In this document: one piece after another, positions 18,163 through 27,807 of the stretch | Position numbering within the stretch: position 1 is the stretch's first letter | Layout of the letters: each line of letters opens with the position of its first letter | From: Taibaiella soli | Lineage (GTDB): Bacteria; Bacteroidota; Bacteroidia; Chitinophagales; Chitinophagaceae | DNA length: 64,000 nt | Reading direction: 5' to 3' | NCBI RefSeq assembly: GCF_003236175.1 | Contig: NZ_QKTW01000013.1 | Location: 1-64,000 of the forward strand | The notes under the pieces: generated by a model | Told to the model about the DNA's origin: nothing | Databases searched by the model: none | Seen by the model: the letters and a program-made list of their open reading frames with translations, nothing else | Position numbers and translations under genes: made by a program

Positions 18163-18165
18163 TTT

Positions 18166-19398
18166 TTAGTGGTTGGTTTTTTCTGTCTTTTCAGGTAAAA
18201 TGATAGTGAAACGGGCGCCCTGACCTGCAATATTCTCAGCATAGATTCTGCCCTGATGATAATCTACAATTTTCTTACAAATGGCAAGCCCGATTCCGGA
18301 ACCCGGATATTCCGCTTTTCCATGTAAACGCTGGAATATCTTAAAGATTCTTTCCGCATATTCATCTTCAAAGCCAATACCATTATCGGCTATCGTAATC
18401 TTAAAATATTTCTTTTCAGGAAGCAGATTCCATCTGGCCACTTCTTCCGCGCTCACAGAACCCTGCTGAATATCGATATGAACGGGGGTATCTTTTTTGC
18501 GGAACTTAATTGCGTTATTGATGATATTGGTAAACAACTGCTTCATCTGCACCGTTACACCAGTGATCTTTGGCAGATCGCCCTGCGTAATGGTGGTGTT
18601 CGTTTCTTCAATCACCAGCTCCAGATCACGAACGACATCATGTACGACAGCGCTGAGATTAACAGTAGAAACAGTATGGTCAGCCCGGATCACACGGGAA
18701 AAATCCAGCAGATTGTCGATCAACGTACGCATATCCTCTGTTGCCACAAGTATACGATCAAGATACATTTTGCCTTCATTCTGCAGCAGATCTCCATACT
18801 TAGATTGGATACGGCCGCTAAAGGTGCTGATCTTACGTAAAGGCTCCTGCAGGTCGTGACTGGCTACGTAGGCAAATTCTTCGAGCTCCTGATTAGACCG
18901 ATTCAGTTCTTCCAGCTGCGCAGCCATTTTCTCTTCAATATCCTGGTGTGCTTTTTCCAGCTGTTCAACAGTTTCCGTTTTTTCAGCAGTAAATACCAGT
19001 ACATCTCCTGCATCTGCAGTTTTAAAAAGCGAGCACCGTACCGCATAAGGAATGCTTGTTCCATCACGGTGCTTCAGGCTGCACTGAAGCGGCTGATCTG
19101 TATATTCGGCATTGGTCATTGCGGCATCTGCAATGGTCATAATAGCCACCTGGTCTCCTTTCGGAAGGATATGATTCCAAAACTGCATTGCTGGCACATT
19201 GGTCATGTCAGTCCACCCAAGCTGAGCTTCGACACGCGGGCTTACAAACACCACAGAATTTTGCTGCACATCACAAACCCAGACAAGCGAACTTATCATA
19301 GATGCCATTTGCTTTAAAACGCTCAGTTCGCGGGTCATTTCAAAGTAGGGTTGATTATTGTACGCAATGCCGGTATAGACTTCACCGTTCTGTTTCAT
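18166..19398 (-). CDS. PAS-domain sensor histidine kinase (soluble)
   Basis: A 410-residue kinase. A PAS domain occupies about residues 25-145. A short coiled coil follows (EKMAAQLEELNRSNQELEE). The HisKA region has His181 in YVASHDLQEPLRKI, the form seen in phytochrome-like kinases of Bacteroidota. The ATPase domain has FTNIINNAIKFR, DNGIGFEDEYAERIFKIFQRLH and GSGIGLAICKKIV. No transmembrane segment is present, so it senses something inside the cell. It starts 4 bp after the NtrC-type regulator gene. The histidine-kinase sequence is most similar in the window to the CHASE3 kinase at 22734. Confidence 0.9.
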   Translation of the reverse strand: MKQNGEVYTGIAYNNQPYFEMTRELSVLKQMASMISSLVWVCDVQQNSVVFVSPRVEAQLGWTDMTNVPAMQFWNHILPKGDQVAIMTIADAAMTNAEYTDQPLQCSLKHRDGTSIPYAVRCSLFKTADAGDVLVFTAEKTETVEQLEKAHQDIEEKMAAQLEELNRSNQELEEFAYVASHDLQEPLRKISTFSGRIQSKYGDLLQNEGKMYLDRILVATEDMRTLIDNLLDFSRVIRADHTVSTVNLSAVVHDVVRDLELVIEETNTTITQGDLPKITGVTVQMKQLFTNIINNAIKFRKKDTPVHIDIQQGSVSAEEVARWNLLPEKKYFKITIADNGIGFEDEYAERIFKIFQRLHGKAEYPGSGIGLAICKKIVDYHQGRIYAENIAGQGARFTIILPEKTEKTNH

Positions 19399-19402
19399 AC
19401 GA

Positions 19403-20878
19403 TCACTGATTATTAAATTCTTTGTATTGCTTCATTTTATTATAGAGCGTCTTCCTGTCTATATTCAATAGTTTGGCAGCTTTACTCTTGTTAAAATTCG
19501 TTTGTTTCAGGGCGTCGAGTATTACCTCATACTCGGCATCAATGTTGGCCGATTTCAATTTATGTTCAAAGGGTATATGCTTTTCCGGCGCTTTCGTGGC
19601 TTCGGAAGGTGCTGTTGCAGCGGCATTGCCAGCTACGTCAAATTGGAGCTTATGAAAATTACTGATTTCAAATGGCAGTGATTTTACTTCTACCAATGGT
19701 CCGTCAGTTAAAAGTGTAGCGCGTTTCACAACGTTTTTCAATTCACGCAGATTACCGTACCACACATAATTCAGAAATATTTCTTCTACCTCTTTCGAAA
19801 AACCTCTTACTGTTTTACCAAGCTCCGCATTGGTCAATTGCAGAAAGTGTAATGCAAAAACCATGATGTCTTCTTTGCGCTCGCGCAATGGTGGCACATC
19901 AATGCTGAATTCGTTGAAACGGTGGAAGAGGTCTTCGCGGAACTTGCCGTTGCGGGCTGCATCCCAAAGCTTTTCGTTACTGGCTACGATAATGCGTACA
20001 TCCAGTTCAATGTCCTTGTTACCGCCCACTCTGCGCATTTTGCGTTCCTGCACTACACGCAGCAGCGATACTTGTATATCGTAAGAAAGATTGGCTATTT
20101 CATCGAGGAATATGGTTCCTTCATTAGCCAGCTCAAAGCTCCCTATTTTTTGATTTAAGGCACCGGTGAAAGATCCTTTTTCGTGGCCGAAAAGTTCACT
20201 GCCTGCCAGTTCTTTAGACAATGCGCCGCAATCGATAGCGATAAACGGCTTGCTTGCGCGTTTGCTTTTTTCATGGATCAGTTTCGCGATTACTTCTTTA
20301 CCGCTACCGCTTTCACCATAAATAATGACGCTATAATTAGTTGGCGCGACAAGTTCCACTTGCTTTGCAATATGTACAAAAGCCGAGCTGGAACCTGCGA
20401 TATAACTCTCTCCTGCCGCGTTCAGTTTCACCTTTGGCTGTGCCGGCGTATCAACTGTTTCGTGATGATGATTGACACTGCTGGCAACTGCTTCTACAGC
20501 TTTCGCTGTTCTTGTACTTTCTTCTAATGCTTTTTTGATCGTCAGCAAAATCTCATCCGGAAACAATGGTTTGGTAACATAATCGTATGCGCCCATTTTC
20601 ATTACTTCTACTGCATCTTTTACATCACTGTATCCGGTGATAATAATTACAATGGCAGACGGATGCATTTCCTTGATTTTTACCAGCAAATCGGCACCAG
20701 TCATATCTTCCAGTCTGAAATCACAGAGTACGAGATCCGGTGCATTTTGTTTCAACCAATCGATTGCAGCATGCCCGTTGTTCTTTCCGGTCACTTCATA
20801 TCCATGACGAGTCAGAAAACGGTTGAGGAGAAGGCACATGTCATTATCATCGTCAATTACCAGGATTTTATTTGCCAT
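19403..20878 (-). CDS. Sigma-54-dependent response regulator (NtrC family)
   Basis: A 491-residue activator. The receiver domain carries Asp53 (LVLCDFRLEDMTG). The AAA+ domain has Walker A GESGSGKE, the sigma-54-contact loop GSFTGA and Walker B GTIFLDEIA. A C-terminal Fis-type helix-turn-helix ends the protein (FNKSKAAKLLNIDRKTLYNKMKQ). The loop GSFTGA differs from the consensus GAFTGA by a serine, a variant seen in other active members. It should remodel RNA polymerase bound by the sigma factor encoded directly upstream. The start ATG at 20878 (MANKILVIDDD) is preferred over 20920. Confidence 0.93.
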   Translation of the reverse strand: MANKILVIDDDNDMCLLLNRFLTRHGYEVTGKNNGHAAIDWLKQNAPDLVLCDFRLEDMTGADLLVKIKEMHPSAIVIIITGYSDVKDAVEVMKMGAYDYVTKPLFPDEILLTIKKALEESTRTAKAVEAVASSVNHHHETVDTPAQPKVKLNAAGESYIAGSSSAFVHIAKQVELVAPTNYSVIIYGESGSGKEVIAKLIHEKSKRASKPFIAIDCGALSKELAGSELFGHEKGSFTGALNQKIGSFELANEGTIFLDEIANLSYDIQVSLLRVVQERKMRRVGGNKDIELDVRIIVASNEKLWDAARNGKFREDLFHRFNEFSIDVPPLRERKEDIMVFALHFLQLTNAELGKTVRGFSKEVEEIFLNYVWYGNLRELKNVVKRATLLTDGPLVEVKSLPFEISNFHKLQFDVAGNAAATAPSEATKAPEKHIPFEHKLKSANIDAEYEVILDALKQTNFNKSKAAKLLNIDRKTLYNKMKQYKEFNNQ

Positions 20879-20931
20879 AATTCGTTCTAATTTGTAGTGT
20901 GTGGTGACAGAAATATACAATCTTTTATTCG

Positions 20932-22356
20932 TTATGCCCTTACAGCCCGGATCTGCGCGATCGGGATACGTAATTGTTCGCGATACTTAGCCACAGTGCG
21001 ACGTGCGATGTTGTAACCTTTTGAAGATAGAATATGTACCAGCTGCTGATCGGTATAAGGATGTTTCTTATCCTCGCAGGTAATCGCCTCTTCAATCACT
21101 GATTGGATTACCTTATTACTGATCACCTCACCATTTTTGTCTGCAATACCCTCACTGAAGAGGTTTTTCAAATACACCAGACCAAAATGCGTTTCAGCAT
21201 ATTTATTGCTGGTGATGCGTGAAATGGTAGAAATATCCAATCCAGTTTGCTCTGCAATATGACGCAGCACCATTGGTTTCAACAGGCGAATATCTCCTTC
21301 TTCGAAATATTCTTTCTGATGATGCGTGATGTATTGCATAATACGCATCATGGTTTCTTCGCGCTGGCGCACGGCAGAAACAAACCATTGTGCAGACTGC
21401 AGTTTACTCTTGATATACTGACTTGCAGATTTATCGCCTTTGCTGCATTGTTCGGCCAGCTGATCATATAAAGTCTGATTTACAAAGACAGCGTTGGATC
21501 GACTGCTGTACAAAGCAACATGTATGTCTTCACCATTTTTACTGATAATAAAATCCGGTATAATCGTGTTCTTCGGTTCAAATGCATCAGCGGGCTCCGT
21601 TACCGGGTAAAACTTGAGTGTCCCCATAAAATTCAATACTACACGTAATTCTTCTTCATCAACGCCGAGATGGTGCATCAGCTTCTCAAACTGACGGTGC
21701 ATCAAGTCTTCGTAAAACTGGCCTACGAGTTTCATCGCACATTTCACATCCGGACGTTTGGTATTCATTTGTTTCAACTGCAGATACAGGCACTCGCGAA
21801 TGCTTCTTGCACCTACGCCAACCGGTTCCAGCGACTGCACAATCTCCAATGATTTTTCGAGCGTTTCCACATCGATCAATGATTGTACCTGAAAAGAAAG
21901 ATCATCAGCGATCTCGTCCATGGGTTTATCGAGCATACCGTGTGTATTCAGCATGTCGATAAGATATTCTGCAGTGATATACTCTTCGTCTGAAAGATGT
22001 AACAGACGCAACTGTTGTTTGAGATCCTCTTTAAAATGATCAACATTTACCAGAGGTTTTTCCGGCACATCCTCCGTGCTTAGATAATTCTGGTATTCCT
22101 GTTTATAGTCAGGGATGTCATCATAACCATATTCATCCCAATCCTGAAAATCCTGTACAGACTCTCCTTCTGTATTCTTATCAGCATTTTCATCGTCGTC
22201 CGTTTTTTCATTTACTTCCAGAATCGGGTTTTCATCCAGTTCGGCAATGATTCTTTGCTCCAGCTCCTGCGCATTCAAAAAATACAGGTTCAGCAATTGA
22301 ATTTGCTGAGGCAAGATCTTTAAAAGTTGTTTCTGTGTCTGTTGCTGCGAAATCAT
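20932..22356 (-). CDS. rpoN: RNA polymerase sigma-54 factor
   Basis: A 474-residue sigma factor for -24/-12 promoters. Region I is Gln/Leu-rich (QKQLLKILPQQIQLLNLYFL), followed by an acidic region II (EKTDDDENADK). The core-binding domain contains LEPVGVGARSIRECLYLQL, and the C-terminal RpoN box reads ARRTVAKYRE. The ATG at 22356 was chosen because MISQQQTQKQL matches the usual N-terminus; the frame extends to 22416. It leads an operon with an activator and two kinases, an arrangement in which the sigma factor and its own activator are co-expressed. Confidence 0.95.
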   Translation of the reverse strand: MISQQQTQKQLLKILPQQIQLLNLYFLNAQELEQRIIAELDENPILEVNEKTDDDENADKNTEGESVQDFQDWDEYGYDDIPDYKQEYQNYLSTEDVPEKPLVNVDHFKEDLKQQLRLLHLSDEEYITAEYLIDMLNTHGMLDKPMDEIADDLSFQVQSLIDVETLEKSLEIVQSLEPVGVGARSIRECLYLQLKQMNTKRPDVKCAMKLVGQFYEDLMHRQFEKLMHHLGVDEEELRVVLNFMGTLKFYPVTEPADAFEPKNTIIPDFIISKNGEDIHVALYSSRSNAVFVNQTLYDQLAEQCSKGDKSASQYIKSKLQSAQWFVSAVRQREETMMRIMQYITHHQKEYFEEGDIRLLKPMVLRHIAEQTGLDISTISRITSNKYAETHFGLVYLKNLFSEGIADKNGEVISNKVIQSVIEEAITCEDKKHPYTDQQLVHILSSKGYNIARRTVAKYREQLRIPIAQIRAVRA

Positions 22357-22733
22357 AGAAAATAGCTTTATGGTGTTTGAGTAGTTCTCTCTGTATGATT
22401 TATGTAAATCAAGCATGAAGCCAAAGTTTTCATTTTTCGAAAAAATTATTAATCAACTGCACAAAAAACAATTATGAATATAAAAAATAAGAAATACGAA
22501 ATTAATTTTGTTCTCATCTTGTTGATTGTCCCAAAAACTGGGGAATGCTTTCTACAATCCTAATAAACACATAGTTATATCGTTTAATCCGTCTCGACCA
22601 GCAAACAGCTGTCGAATAGTTTTTTTTCGCAAAATGGCCACTGTGGACTATTGTCTTTTTGCCATCAACCTTTCGCCAGGAACGCCCAACTAATTTATTA
22701 GCTTCTAAAATTTATGTAGGTTTGATAAAGCAC
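22357..22733. other. Divergent intergenic region of rpoN and the CHASE3 kinase
   Basis: An AT-rich gap of about 375 bp between divergent genes. On the plus strand TTTA (22694-22697), 19 nt, then TAGGTTTG (22717-22724) resembles a -33/-7 promoter, ending 9 nt before the ATG at 22734. I see no -24/-12 sigma-54 site, no RNA gene and no ORF with support. Confidence 0.4.
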
Positions 22734-24125
22734 ATGAAGAAAAGACTCCGGTTTATTATAATTCCTTTCACGCTCTCTTTTGCCATAATGGTGATGCTTG
22801 CGTTTTATGCCGTAAAACGGTTTAACACGCTCAGCAGCTACTCTCAAATGGTAGAGCACACTTACGATGTAATGCGTCAGTTTGATGTAATGGAGATCAC
22901 GCTGAAGGATATCGACAAAAATGAAAGAGGTTATCTGCTTACCCGCGACAGCCAGTATTTAAAAACACTTAAGCCTTTAGTTTCAGGCATATTTCCGATT
23001 ACGGAAGAAATCAAAACACTGGTAACAGACAATGAAGATTCGCATCAGGACCTGATCTGGATACGCAGCTATCTGGTAAACCGCGTGGAGAATCTGAACG
23101 CCGATATCGCCTATAAGGACAGTGCAAAATCAGATTCATTGCCGCCTACGTATGATAAAGGAAAGGTAGACGTACTGCAAATCCAGTATTACATTAAACG
23201 GATGAAAGACCGGGAGAAAGATTTGCTCGAAAACCGGATGAAACAAAAAACGGAATACCAGCAACTCACCTACTCCAGCATTAAGTATCTGTTTTTCATT
23301 TTCAGTTTCGTGACCCTGTTTTTGTTTGTGATCATGATGCGTGAGCTGAACAAACGTTTTAAATACCAGGAAGAATTGCAGGTGAAACTGATAGATCTGC
23401 AGCGGTCACATTCCGAGCTCGAACAGATTGCATTCGCAGCGTCGCACGATTTGAAAGAACCGCTCCGGAAAATACAGGTATTCACCAATAAGATTTTGTA
23501 CCAGAAAAAGATTGCTGATCAGGAAACGATGAATTCGCTGGAACGTATTCAGGCTTCAGCAAGTCGTATGCAGGAACTGATAGACGATCTGGGCGACCTC
23601 ACCAGTCTGGTCCAGAATCAGGGCGAAAAGCAACAGACTTCGCTCAATGCAGTAGTAAAAGAAGTATTGCTGGACCTGGATCAGAAGATCAAGCAAAAGC
23701 AATCATTAATACAAGTAACGCCGTTGATCACGATCAATGGTTATCCAGGACAATTGCAGTTACTTTTTAAAGCTTTGATCGATAATGCAATTAAATTTTC
23801 GAAGGAAGGAAAGCCTTTAAACATTCAGATAAGCGGGCAAAAAGTAACGGGCATTGAGCTAGCAGGTATCAACCAGAATCTCGTGGACAAAGTATTTTAC
23901 AAAGTGACGGTAATGGACAATGGTATTGGCTTTGACAACAAGTTTATGCACAAAATGTTCCTGCTTTTTCAACGACTGCACAATCAGCGTTCAGAATACG
24001 AAGGAAAGGGAACCGGTCTTGCAATTTGCCAACGTGTAATGGCTAATCATATGGGTTATATTCTAGCTGACGGCCTGCCAGATGAAGGTGCTACTTTTAA
24101 ATTGTACTTTCCGCTGGAGAGTTAA
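22734..24125 (+). CDS. CHASE3-domain sensor histidine kinase
   Basis: A 463-residue membrane kinase. It has a transmembrane segment at about 8-27, a periplasmic CHASE3-type helical domain (about 28-180, with the typical EITLKDIDKNERGYLLTRD) and a second segment near 183-203. The HisKA domain has FAASHDLKEPLRKI and the ATPase domain has ALIDNAIKFSKEG, DNGIGFDNKFMHKMFLLFQRLH and GKGTGLAIC. The kinase core closely resembles that of the soluble kinase at 18166. It has no response regulator beside it, so it may feed the rpoN-linked regulators across the divergent gap (inference). The ATG at 22734 excludes the non-conserved extension from 22659. The stop codon begins a degenerate 8-mer tract. Confidence 0.88.
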   Translation: MKKRLRFIIIPFTLSFAIMVMLAFYAVKRFNTLSSYSQMVEHTYDVMRQFDVMEITLKDIDKNERGYLLTRDSQYLKTLKPLVSGIFPITEEIKTLVTDNEDSHQDLIWIRSYLVNRVENLNADIAYKDSAKSDSLPPTYDKGKVDVLQIQYYIKRMKDREKDLLENRMKQKTEYQQLTYSSIKYLFFIFSFVTLFLFVIMMRELNKRFKYQEELQVKLIDLQRSHSELEQIAFAASHDLKEPLRKIQVFTNKILYQKKIADQETMNSLERIQASASRMQELIDDLGDLTSLVQNQGEKQQTSLNAVVKEVLLDLDQKIKQKQSLIQVTPLITINGYPGQLQLLFKALIDNAIKFSKEGKPLNIQISGQKVTGIELAGINQNLVDKVFYKVTVMDNGIGFDNKFMHKMFLLFQRLHNQRSEYEGKGTGLAICQRVMANHMGYILADGLPDEGATFKLYFPLES

Positions 24126-24193
24126 TCAGTTAAAAAATTTAATAGTTAATAGGTCAAAGGGGTAATTTGTCAAAACGGCTAATTAACCCTTTA

Positions 24194-24539
24194 TACCAAT
24201 TGATCATCAAAAAACGGCATTAAAAATTTCCGCTCAATCAATTTTAAAGAAGTGTTTTCTGTCACTTTTGCCTTGAAGCAAAAGTAACCAAAAGTTCAAG
24301 GCTGAAGGAATCTTCGGCTAAAATGAAAAGGCATTTCGCTGCAATTATTAAAGCTTACTATGATGCTTTATACCCATTCCTGGCCAATCTATAATTGATC
24401 TGTACGCTCCGTTCGCCATCATAATTGCGGACGCTGTATGCATTTCATTTTTTAACGCCTACGTTTCCTTAGGCCGGAGGTGTTCTGTAAATCCATGTTT
24501 ACACAATTAACCCTGCCATTTTTTGATGGTTAATTGGTA
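24194..24539. mobile_element. MITE-like element, copy 1 (346 bp)
   Basis: A 346-bp non-coding element with terminal inverted repeats. The left end TACCAATTGATCATCAAAAA and the reverse complement of the right end, TACCAATTAACCATCAAAAA, agree at 23 of 26 positions over the full 26 bp. It is flanked by a perfect 11-bp direct repeat TTAACCCTTTA (24183-24193 and 24540-24550), as expected of a target-site duplication. A second copy of exactly the same length is at 27808-28153. It encodes no transposase and would need one supplied from elsewhere. Confidence 0.75.
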
Positions 24540-24579
24540 TTAACCCTTTACTTTTTTGACATTTTACGTTCCACAAACC

Positions 24580-24610
24580 AAAAGCCGTCCGGAGTATCCG
24601 AACGGCTTTT
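24580..24610 (-). terminator. Intrinsic terminator of the hypothetical gene at 24652
   Basis: A 9-bp outer stem AAAAGCCGT/ACGGCTTTT plus an inner CGGA/TCCG pairing separated by one mismatch. T-rich on the minus side. Confidence 0.75.
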
Positions 24611-24651
24611 CTTCATATGCACCTTTACAAACCCAGAAATAATAGTATAGA

Positions 24652-25047
24652 TTAACAATGGCCTTTCTGGCTATCGGTGATTTTCTTTTCAATATTTTCC
24701 ACTTCCTGAATGAAGGCATTGACTGAAGCATCGGCGTAAGCGCCATAAGAGTCAGTTAAGGACCCTTTTTGCCCATCAGTAGTTTCTATCAAATAAAGGA
24801 TTGAGTTATCGGCCGGGTCAGATTGACCTTCAAAACGGTAGAAGTTTACCACTTTTACTTGTTCGGGGCGATAGTAACGGCTTTTCGCCAGCGAGTATAA
24901 ACCTCGTTTCGTAACCTTGAAGTTATCAATGTAACCCATACGAACTGATTTATTCATTACTTCCACCATCGTACTCATGAATGGAATATTCGCCTTAGCT
25001 GCCTCTCTATTGTTATTATCCGGTTGAAAATTTTTGTCTGTCCACAT
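24652..25047 (-). CDS. Hypothetical protein
   Basis: A 131-residue protein with no signal peptide or membrane segment. Visible features are a conserved-looking core (YRPEQVKVVNFYRFEGQSDPADNS and ILYLIETTDGQKGSLTDSYG) and an acidic, helical C-terminus (NAFIQEVENIEKK). I do not recognise the family with certainty; similar proteins occur in Bacteroidota with unknown function. It has its own terminator. The 25048-25294 gap upstream is AT-rich and shows no other gene. Confidence 0.65.
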   Translation of the reverse strand: MWTDKNFQPDNNNREAAKANIPFMSTMVEVMNKSVRMGYIDNFKVTKRGLYSLAKSRYYRPEQVKVVNFYRFEGQSDPADNSILYLIETTDGQKGSLTDSYGAYADASVNAFIQEVENIEKKITDSQKGHC

Positions 25048-25294
25048 AAAAATCAGTTTTGCCTAATACGCTAACAATTTTTTGCCAACGGAAAACCTGC
25101 CAGCGTTAAGAATGTCCGATCAGACATTAACCAACTCATTATCAAACATATAAGATAAAAATTTACCATACACATCAAACCGCAAATAGAGTGTACCTAT
25201 TGTTGATTGTAGAAATGAGGCAACAACATGTGGCTTTTTTGTAATAAAAAGAGAATGGAAAAAACGTCTTATTTTGTCGCCCAAATTTTACTGC

Positions 25295-25846
25295 ATGTAT
25301 ACGAGCACGCTCATCGAGATATTAAAATACATTTTACCTGCCCTTATAGTGTTGGCTGCCTGTTATTTTATTGTTCAGAAATTTCTGGTCACTGAAGTAC
25401 AGAAGAAACAACTGGCATTGTTGAAAGACACGAATGATGTGACCATCAAACTGCGTCTGCAGGCCTACGAACGTCTGGTGCTGTTTGTTGAACGTATTCA
25501 TCCCCGTCAGCTGGTGCCACGTATCTATGAACCTGGCATGACTGTAAGTGAATTGCAACAGATGCTGATATACAATATCAATGTTGAGTTTGAACACAAT
25601 CTTTCGCAGCAGGTTTATGTAACACAAGGTGTCTGGAGCACTGTGAAAAGCGTGAAAGAACAAGAGCTCAATATGATCAATCAGATCGCGCAGCAGCTCA
25701 ACGCCGGCGCACCTGCAAAAGAACTGCATGCCCGTATTGTTGAATATTTACTATCTGTGGAAGGTGAATTGCCAACTGACGTAGCTTTGCAGATTATTAA
25801 TGATGAAGCGAAGAAGGTGCTTTCGTATGGAAGTATGGGAGTTTAA
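25295..25846 (+). CDS. DUF7935-like membrane-anchored protein
   Basis: A 183-residue protein with one N-terminal transmembrane helix (about residues 9-28, ILKYILPALIVLAACYFIV). A basic stretch and a long helical domain follow (LKLRLQAYERLVLFVERIHPRQLVPR). The ERLVLFVERI...LVPR pattern is typical of a Bacteroidota-specific family that very often precedes methylmalonyl-CoA mutase, as it does here. Its role is unknown; family assignment to DUF7935 is from memory. The ATG at 25295 places the membrane helix correctly. The stop codon is followed at once by a 7-mer repeat tract. Confidence 0.7.
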   Translation: MYTSTLIEILKYILPALIVLAACYFIVQKFLVTEVQKKQLALLKDTNDVTIKLRLQAYERLVLFVERIHPRQLVPRIYEPGMTVSELQQMLIYNINVEFEHNLSQQVYVTQGVWSTVKSVKEQELNMINQIAQQLNAGAPAKELHARIVEYLLSVEGELPTDVALQIINDEAKKVLSYGSMGV

Positions 25847-25884
25847 TGGTGAAATGGTCAATGGTGAATGGTGAATGGTCAAAC

Positions 25885-25947
25885 GTGAATGGTGAATGGT
25901 GAATGGTGAATGGTGAATGGTGAATGGTGAATGGTGAATGGTGAATG
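25885..25947. repeat. Perfect (GTGAATG)9 microsatellite
   Basis: Nine identical 7-bp units lie inside a longer degenerate tract from 25846 to about 25987. The tract fills most of the gap between the DUF7935-like gene and the mutase gene. In the reverse orientation the unit is the TTCACCA heptamer seen at 8223, 28491 and 29057. Confidence 0.95.
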
Positions 25948-26054
25948 GTCAATGATCAATGGTGAAACGTCAATGGTGAATGGTCAATATCCATCGCGAT
26001 TGAATCTAACGGAACAATCGCAAATATTCAATCTAAAATCGTCAATAGTAAGAA

Positions 26055-27608
26055 ATGTCAGATAAAAAATTCATTACCGATTCCGGTATTGTGATCAAAC
26101 AGGTTTATGATCAACCTGTAGAAATGACCGAGCAACCGGGGCAGTTTCCATTTACGCGCGGCGTACATGCGGCGATGTACCGTGACCGCCTTTGGACCAT
26201 GCGCCAATATGCAGGTTTCAGTACAGCCGAAGAATCCAACAAACGTTACCACTACCTGCTGAGCCAGGGTGTGATGGGACTTTCTGTTGCTTTCGACCTG
26301 CCAACGCAGATCGGTTATGATTCTGACCATGCTATGTCGGAAGGCGAAGTAGGAAAAGTAGGTGTAGCCATCGATTCTCTGGAAGACATGGAACGTCTGT
26401 TTGCCGACATTCAGTTGCAGGATATTTCCACGTCCATGACTATCAATGCAACAGGCTTCATCTTATTGGCATTTTATATCGCGCTAGCGAAGAAACAAGG
26501 AGCTGATATCAAAAAAATATCCGGCACCATCCAGAATGATATCCTGAAAGAATACGCGGCACGCGGCACCTATATTTATCCGCCAGAGCCATCCATGCGT
26601 ATCATTACGGATATCTTCGAATACTGTAGTAAAGAAGTTCCGAAGTGGAATACGATCTCCATTTCTGGTTACCATATCCGCGAAGCAGGTTCTAATGCCG
26701 TGCAGGAGCTGGCATTTACGCTGGCGAATGGTAAAGCTTATTTGCAGGCAGCTATCGCGAAAGGTCTTGACATCAACGTATTCGCACAACGTCTTTCCTT
26801 CTTCTTCAACGCACACAACAACTTGTTTGAAGAAGTAGCGAAATTCCGCGCGGCACGCCGCATGTGGGCGCACATCACAAAAGAACTCGGCGCCACTGAT
26901 CCGAAAGCACAGATGTTGCGTTTCCACACACAAACCGGAGGTAGTACGCTAACGGCGCAGCAACCGCAAAACAATATCGTACGTGTCGCTATTCAGGCGA
27001 TGGCAGCAGTAATGGGTGGTACGCAATCACTACACACCAATGGTTATGACGAAGCATTGTCTTTGCCTACGGAAGAAGCCGCAACCATTGCATTGCGCAC
27101 ACAACAAATCGTTGCTTTTGAAAGCGGCATTACACAAACGGCAGATCCGCTGGCAGGTTCTTTCTTCGTAGAATCTCTCACCAATGAAATGGAAGCTGCG
27201 GCACAAAAACTGATGGATAAAATCGATGTAATGGGCGGCGCTGTAAAAGCGATTGAACAAGGCTTTATCCAGGATGAAATTGCACGCTCTGCATACACCT
27301 ACAATAAAGAAATTGAAGACGGTTCAAAAATCATTGTTGGGGTAAATAAATTTACTTCAAAGGAAATGAGTGACACGCCTGTATTTAAAATTGACGATTC
27401 AATCCGTCAGGTGCAGATGGAAAAGCTGCAGCAACTGCGTGGGAAACGTGATGCGGCGAAAGCTGCGGCCAGCCTCGAAGCAATCAAACAATGCGCACTT
27501 GGCACTGAAAACCTGATGCCTGCGGTGATTGAAGCTGTTGAAAATCTGTGTACACTCGGTGAGATTGCAGACACACTGCGTGGCGTATGGGGAGAGTATA
27601 AGGGTTAA
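26055..27608 (+). CDS. Methylmalonyl-CoA mutase, catalytic (large N-terminal) subunit
   Basis: A 517-residue protein that interconverts methylmalonyl-CoA and succinyl-CoA as part of propionate metabolism. Motifs include the substrate-barrel start [54 protein letters not shown] and [15 protein letters not shown]. The carboxy-terminal B12-binding domain (DxHxxG) is absent. The length fits the separate catalytic-subunit form, so a cobalamin-binding partner or second subunit should be encoded elsewhere. It follows a DUF7935-like gene across a 7-mer microsatellite. The stop codon starts an 8-mer unit (GTTAATAC). Confidence 0.93.
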   Translation: MSDKKFITDSGIVIKQVYDQPVEMTEQPGQFPFTRGVHAAMYRDRLWTMRQYAGFSTAEESNKRYHYLLSQGVMGLSVAFDLPTQIGYDSDHAMSEGEVGKVGVAIDSLEDMERLFADIQLQDISTSMTINATGFILLAFYIALAKKQGADIKKISGTIQNDILKEYAARGTYIYPPEPSMRIITDIFEYCSKEVPKWNTISISGYHIREAGSNAVQELAFTLANGKAYLQAAIAKGLDINVFAQRLSFFFNAHNNLFEEVAKFRAARRMWAHITKELGATDPKAQMLRFHTQTGGSTLTAQQPQNNIVRVAIQAMAAVMGGTQSLHTNGYDEALSLPTEEAATIALRTQQIVAFESGITQTADPLAGSFFVESLTNEMEAAAQKLMDKIDVMGGAVKAIEQGFIQDEIARSAYTYNKEIEDGSKIIVGVNKFTSKEMSDTPVFKIDDSIRQVQMEKLQQLRGKRDAAKAAASLEAIKQCALGTENLMPAVIEAVENLCTLGEIADTLRGVWGEYKG

Positions 27609-27646
27609 TACGTTAGTACGTCGTGGTGAAACATCAGACGTTTGAA

Positions 27647-27694
27647 ATATAAAATTGAAAGGCTTCGCATTAGCGGAGCCTTTCAATTTTATAT
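27647..27694 (+). terminator. Intrinsic terminator of the mutase gene
   Basis: A perfect 18-bp stem (27647-27664 with 27677-27694) around a loop that pairs further. It is AT-rich at the base and ends in TTTTATAT. Confidence 0.85.
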
Positions 27695-27807
27695 TCCTCT
27701 TATGTTTATTTTAAAATATCACGTAGGCCAAAGGAGACGTCTCACGTAATGTGGTCCCGTATTTCCGCAAGATCCCTCCTTCGTGTCAATGACACATTTA
27801 AAATTAA

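Noticed and set aside
25846-25990. CRISPR or iteron array (replication origin)
   Set aside because: A simple 7-bp microsatellite without spacers, DnaA boxes or a rep gene; the same heptamers occur at other gene borders.
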